DNA of 8,113 nt from Bacteroidales bacterium. GTDB lineage: Bacteria > Bacteroidota > Bacteroidia > Bacteroidales > UBA10428. The DNA lies in assembly GCA_030626465.1 (NCBI GenBank), contig DAOUOU010000127.1:1-8113 (forward strand), read 5' to 3'. Positions 4,614-8,113 of this stretch are shown piece by piece. Position 1 is the stretch's first letter. Each line of letters opens with the position of its first letter. Both the position numbers and the translations under genes were made by a program. The notes below the pieces were generated by a model, which saw nothing but the letters and a program-made list of their open reading frames with translations, did no database searches and was not told the DNA's origin.

Positions 4614-7046
4614 ATGGATCGATTAAGATTAGCTTATCAAATACTCTTTTTTTTTATTTCGTTAACTGGTATTGCACAGCAGACTGCAACAATTGAAGGC
4701 TGGGTATCTGACACAAATGGCAATCCTCTCTTTTCAGCGTCAATAGGTATAGAAAACAGATCCATGGGAACCGTAACAGATGAAGATGGGTACTTCACCC
4801 TGACTGTGCCTGCAAGCGAAGAACTGATTCTGGTTATCTACTTCCTTGGTTTCGAAACTCACAAAGAATCACTTAATCTCGAGCCTTCTGAAGTCAATAC
4901 GGAAAGATACCGGCTAAAGCTAGAGGTGAAAAAGCTTGATGATGTTGAGGTATTTGGAATTAAAGACAGGGAAAATACCCTTGTACCCATCAATATAAAA
5001 TCCATTGATCAGTTGCCGAATACAAGCGGCAATATTGAGTCAATCCTCAAAACTTTACCTGGTGTGGTATCAGGGAGTGAACTCTCTTCTCAATATTCGG
5101 TCAGAGGAGGTAGTTTTGATGAAAATCTCATTTATGTAAATGGTATAGAAATCTACAGGCCGCTCCTGGTTCAATCAGCACAGCAGGAAGGACTCAGCTT
5201 TGTTAATCCGAGTATGGTTTCATCTATCCAGTTTTCAGCAGGAGGGTTTGACGCTGAGTACGGCGACAAGCTTTCATCTGTCCTTGACATCAAATACAGG
5301 CAACCAACAAAATTTGGCGGTTCGGTCATGGCCAGTTTTCTTGGCGGATCTGCACACGTTGAAGGTTCATCGAAGAACAACAGGTTTACCCACAATACCG
5401 GAATCAGATACAAAACAACGAAGTATTTACTGGGCAACCTTGATATAAAAGGAGATTACAAGCCATCGTTTACAGACCTGCAGTCTTTTCTGACCTTCGA
5501 TATTACACGATCTCTTGAGCTATCTGTCCTTGCCAATTATTCCACGAACAAGTTCAACCGTGCTCCTGAAAACCGCAGTACAAATTTTGGATCCTTCCAG
5601 CAGGGTTTCAATTTTACTGTTTATTATGAAGGTCAGGAAGTAGACAAATTTGACACATACCTGGGAGCAGTAACACTGAATCTTCATCCCGGTGATAATC
5701 TGTCACTGAAATTGACAGGTTCAGCTTTCCGGTCGAATGAAGAAATCACTTATGATATTTTACAGCAATATTGGATCAATCTTGCTACGCGAAGCTCTAC
5801 CGGCAGAAATGACAGTCTGATCAATATCGGAGTGGGCACATCCCTGGATCATGCACGGAATCATCTTGTCGCATCCATTTATTCTCTTGAGCATAAGGGA
5901 ACATATTTTCTTACGGCAGGTATCATGAAGTGGGGAATAAAATTTCAGCAGGAAATAATTGATGACAAGCTGAATGAATGGCAAATGATTGATTCTGCAG
6001 GCCATTCTCTTCCCTATTCCGATGAAGAAGTAAATCTGTTCCATGCTTCGAAATCCAATAATTCTCTTAATAATTCCCGGTTATCAGGTTTTCTCCAGCA
6101 TACATTTAATATAGGCAACAAAAAAGCAGATATATCGCTTACTTTAGGTGTTCGCTCGCAGTATTGGACGTATAACAAAGAAATCACCTTCAGTCCCCGT
6201 GCAAATCTGACATTCATCCCGCATAGCGCATCAAACTTCACTTGGCATCTGGCTACGGGACTATATTATCAACCTCCTTTTTACAAAGAACTTCGTGATC
6301 CATACGGAAATCTGTATCCTGAAACCAAAGCGCAAAGAGCTTTTCACATAGTAACAGGAACTGATTATAAGTTCAGAGCATGGGATCGTCCCTTCGTGTT
6401 TACAACCGAAATTTATTATAAGCACTTAACCCGTCTGACACCCTATAAGCTCGATGATGTAAGACTTCAGTATTTGCCCATGTATAATGCAAAAGGTTAT
6501 GCTGCAGGTATTGACTTCAGGGTATATGGTGAGTTTGTCCCCGGAAGTGAATCCTGGTTCAGTTTATCGTTTCTGTCAACAAAAGAAGATATTTACAACG
6601 ACTATATTATTAACAGAGACCGAAAGGTTGCTTATCCCGGTTATTATCGAAGACCAACCGATCAGTGGATGAACTTTTCAATTTTTTTCCAGGATTATTT
6701 ACCTTCTAATCCGAATTATAAGGTACACATAATGTTAATCTACGGATCTGGTCTTCCCTACTCAGGCCCTCTTTATTCGCGTCCTTCCGATGTATTCCAT
6801 CTGGGAGCCTACAGGAGAATTGACATTGGTTTTTCAAGATCGATTATCAGGAATACTGAGAAAAACTTTGGAATAAAATCCATCTGGATCAGTGTGGAGA
6901 TACTGAATTTACTTGATACCCAAAACGTAGTATCATACGATTGGGTGCGAACCGTCGAAAATGACATGGGACTTAATACCTATTTTGCTGTACCCAATTA
7001 CTTGACCCGGAGAAGCTTTAATGTAAAATTATCTGCTAATTTCTAG
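4614..7046 (+). CDS. TonB-dependent receptor with N-terminal CarboxypepD_reg-like domain
   Basis: This 810-residue protein is an outer-membrane receptor of the TonB-dependent class. Residues 1-21 are a signal peptide (LAYQILFFFISLTGIA, then QQ). Residues about 25-105 form the carboxypeptidase-regulatory-like domain (IEGWVSDTNGNPLFSASI, GTVTDEDGYFTL, YFLGFETHKE). Residues about 120-230 form the plug (NIESILKTLPGV, then SVRGGSFDENLIYVNGIEI, then FSAGGFDAEYGDKLSSVLDI). The remainder is the 22-strand barrel, ending in a C-terminal Phe as expected for insertion by the BAM complex. At 810 residues it is shorter than SusC/RagA proteins (about 1000), and no SusD partner is adjacent, so glycan import of the SusCD type is unlikely; the substrate cannot be read from sequence. 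I chose ATG 4614 because AGGA lies nine bases upstream and the signal peptide starts there. ATG 4605 and TTG 4557 are in-frame alternatives. The exporter gene follows after 40 bp. Confidence 0.9.
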   Translation: MDRLRLAYQILFFFISLTGIAQQTATIEGWVSDTNGNPLFSASIGIENRSMGTVTDEDGYFTLTVPASEELILVIYFLGFETHKESLNLEPSEVNTERYRLKLEVKKLDDVEVFGIKDRENTLVPINIKSIDQLPNTSGNIESILKTLPGVVSGSELSSQYSVRGGSFDENLIYVNGIEIYRPLLVQSAQQEGLSFVNPSMVSSIQFSAGGFDAEYGDKLSSVLDIKYRQPTKFGGSVMASFLGGSAHVEGSSKNNRFTHNTGIRYKTTKYLLGNLDIKGDYKPSFTDLQSFLTFDITRSLELSVLANYSTNKFNRAPENRSTNFGSFQQGFNFTVYYEGQEVDKFDTYLGAVTLNLHPGDNLSLKLTGSAFRSNEEITYDILQQYWINLATRSSTGRNDSLINIGVGTSLDHARNHLVASIYSLEHKGTYFLTAGIMKWGIKFQQEIIDDKLNEWQMIDSAGHSLPYSDEEVNLFHASKSNNSLNNSRLSGFLQHTFNIGNKKADISLTLGVRSQYWTYNKEITFSPRANLTFIPHSASNFTWHLATGLYYQPPFYKELRDPYGNLYPETKAQRAFHIVTGTDYKFRAWDRPFVFTTEIYYKHLTRLTPYKLDDVRLQYLPMYNAKGYAAGIDFRVYGEFVPGSESWFSLSFLSTKEDIYNDYIINRDRKVAYPGYYRRPTDQWMNFSIFFQDYLPSNPNYKVHIMLIYGSGLPYSGPLYSRPSDVFHLGAYRRIDIGFSRSIIRNTEKNFGIKSIWISVEILNLLDTQNVVSYDWVRTVENDMGLNTYFAVPNYLTRRSFNVKLSANF

Positions 7047-7086
7047 AAATTCTTGGCATCTTTCCGGTTTAATTGAATTTTGTTTC

Positions 7087-7707
7087 ATGCACGAAAATAT
7101 TATTTACCTCAGTTCAGGTCTTTTCCTGGGTTTGATTGCCGGAATTTTCCCAGGTCCGCTCCTTACCCTGGTGGTTTCTGAAACATTCAAATTCGGACAA
7201 AAAGAAGGTATCAAGCTGGCTCTGGCTCCGCTGATCACCGATCTCCCCATTGTATTGGCATCCTGTTTTCTCATTGCTTCATTAGCCAATAATGATATCA
7301 TATTGGGAATTATTGCGATCTGCGGCGGAGTTTTTCTATTGTTTCTTGCCTATGAAAACATAAGATACAAATCATCAGAAGCAGGGTTAGAATCGAAAAA
7401 CACACGTACTTTGCAGAAAGGAATCATCGCAAATTTTTTAAATCCCCATCCCTACATCTTCTGGATATTAATTGGTGCTCCGACTATTGCAAAAGCAAAT
7501 GAAATAAGTCTTCTTACTGCAGTTTTGTTTTTACTCGGTTTTTATTTTATGCTGATAGGATCGAAAACCGTCCTGGCTTTATTAACAGGAAAAATGAAAA
7601 ATATTTTACAACAGAAAACGTTTGTTATAATAATAAGAGTCCTTGGGGTAACATTGTTATTGTTTGCTATTGTATTATTCAGAGAGGCTGTTAATTATAT
7701 TCTTTAG
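7087..7707 (+). CDS. LysE/RhtB family exporter
   Basis: This 206-residue inner-membrane protein belongs to the LysE/RhtB superfamily of proton- or charge-driven amino-acid and metabolite exporters. The family's first-helix signature is clear: GLIAGIFPGPLLTLVVSE with FPGP at 21-24, then GQKEGIKLALAP, and the second-half motif NFLNPHPYIFW (117-126). About six hydrophobic segments can be seen (about 5-30, 43-67, 70-92, 117-134, 141-167, 178-200), with a polar, charged loop at 93-112, typical of the family. Length is normal. The substrate cannot be assigned: members export Lys/Arg, Thr, Leu or other compounds. It starts 40 bp after the receptor stop with no terminator between, so co-transcription is likely. 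Confidence 0.88.
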   Translation: MHENIIYLSSGLFLGLIAGIFPGPLLTLVVSETFKFGQKEGIKLALAPLITDLPIVLASCFLIASLANNDIILGIIAICGGVFLLFLAYENIRYKSSEAGLESKNTRTLQKGIIANFLNPHPYIFWILIGAPTIAKANEISLLTAVLFLLGFYFMLIGSKTVLALLTGKMKNILQQKTFVIIIRVLGVTLLLFAIVLFREAVNYIL

Positions 7708-7766
7708 AATGTGTTTAAGTTTTTCATAAATTGTAATGTCATTAGAACCTAAATTTATAAATTACT

Positions 7767-8113
7767 ATGCGTAAAATAGTTCTTTTCATTGCAACAAGTA
7801 TTGATGGCTTCATTGCCGGAAAAGATGGTGATACAGACTGGTTGTTCACCGATGGCGATTTTGGTTATAAGGAATTCTATGATTCCATTGATACAACCAT
7901 CATGGGATATAATACCTATTTCTTTATTAAGCAATTTGAACAATTCCCTTACCCCGATAAAAAGAATTATGTGTTTTCACGCAGACACCGTGAGCCGGAT
8001 GGCAGTCCGGTAGAGATTGTTTTTAGTGATGTGGTTGAATTTGCGCGTAATTTAAGAGAACAGGAAGGTAAAAACATCTGGCTGGTTGGAGGAAGTCAGA
8101 TCAATTCTATACT
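7767..8113 (+). CDS. Dihydrofolate-reductase-like (RibD C-terminal domain) protein, 3' truncated by window
   Basis: The reading frame opens at ATG 7767 and runs without a stop to the window end (115 codons plus two bases). It matches the dihydrofolate reductase / RibD C-terminal domain superfamily of NAD(P)H-dependent reductases: MRKIVLFIATSIDGFIAG (1-18), DW at 24-25, TTIMGYNTY (43-51), VFSR (69-72) and IWLVGGSQI (104-112), the Gly-rich stretch that contacts NADPH in this fold. Stand-alone members of about 175 residues are common and mostly of unknown substrate. They are usually distinct from true folate-pathway DHFR and from bifunctional RibD, and no deaminase domain precedes this one. About 60 residues are probably missing. 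It starts 59 bp after the exporter stop. TAAATTTA at 7750-7757 is one base off a -7 box but has no properly spaced TTG. Confidence 0.85.
   Translation, partial: MRKIVLFIATSIDGFIAGKDGDTDWLFTDGDFGYKEFYDSIDTTIMGYNTYFFIKQFEQFPYPDKKNYVFSRRHREPDGSPVEIVFSDVVEFARNLREQEGKNIWLVGGSQINSI

Noticed and set aside
4614..7046. SusC of a polysaccharide utilisation locus
   Set aside because: The protein is about 200 residues shorter than typical SusC, and no SusD, glycoside hydrolase or anti-sigma/ECF pair is nearby.
7789..8013. Plus-strand open frame in the last 330 bp
   Set aside because: It is out of frame with the DHFR-like gene that starts at 7767 and runs off the window; that frame has clear family motifs.

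Overview
The window looks like a chromosomal segment of a Bacteroidota bacterium, probably of the Bacteroidia/Bacteroidales type. The evidence is a TonB-dependent receptor with an N-terminal carboxypeptidase-regulatory-like domain, a second small protein with the same domain type, a DUF4301 protein (a family I know mainly from Bacteroidota), A/T-rich leaders with few strong Shine-Dalgarno sites, and several matches to the Bacteroidota -7 promoter box TAnnTTTG. No rRNA, tRNA, CRISPR array, transposase or phage gene was seen.

Layout. The left part is read on the minus strand. It holds an AT-rich gene for a cysteine-rich lipoprotein built from two ungapped copies of one ~135-residue unit (135-1109), then a DUF4301 protein (1354-2877) preceded 29 bp upstream by a YjbQ/UPF0047 protein (2907-3317), so the transcript probably runs yjbQ then DUF4301. 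From 3461 everything reads on the plus strand: a secreted protein with a carboxypeptidase-regulatory-like domain and a conserved-looking C-terminal domain (3461-4126), a 487-bp gene-free spacer made of repeats, a TonB-dependent receptor (4614-7046), a LysE-family exporter 40 bp behind it (7087-7707), and the first ~115 codons of a dihydrofolate-reductase-like (RibD C-terminal domain) protein cut by the window end (7767 onward).

The genes do not form one obvious pathway. The receptor has no SusD-like partner, so this is not a classical polysaccharide utilisation locus. The receptor and LysE exporter may be co-transcribed, but a shared substrate is only a guess. The divergent promoter region is the 143 bp between 3317 and 3461.

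The least explained material is (i) the duplicated Cys-rich lipoprotein, which I could not place in a family; (ii) the spacer 4127-4613, where 23-bp near-perfect inverted repeats enclose smaller palindromes; (iii) a ~44-bp hairpin-forming repeat present both at 18-60 and at 4254-4297; and (iv) motifs in the DUF4301 protein that resemble the active-site loops of UDP-sugar pyrophosphorylases. I found no clear defence system, secretion system or new multi-gene machine.
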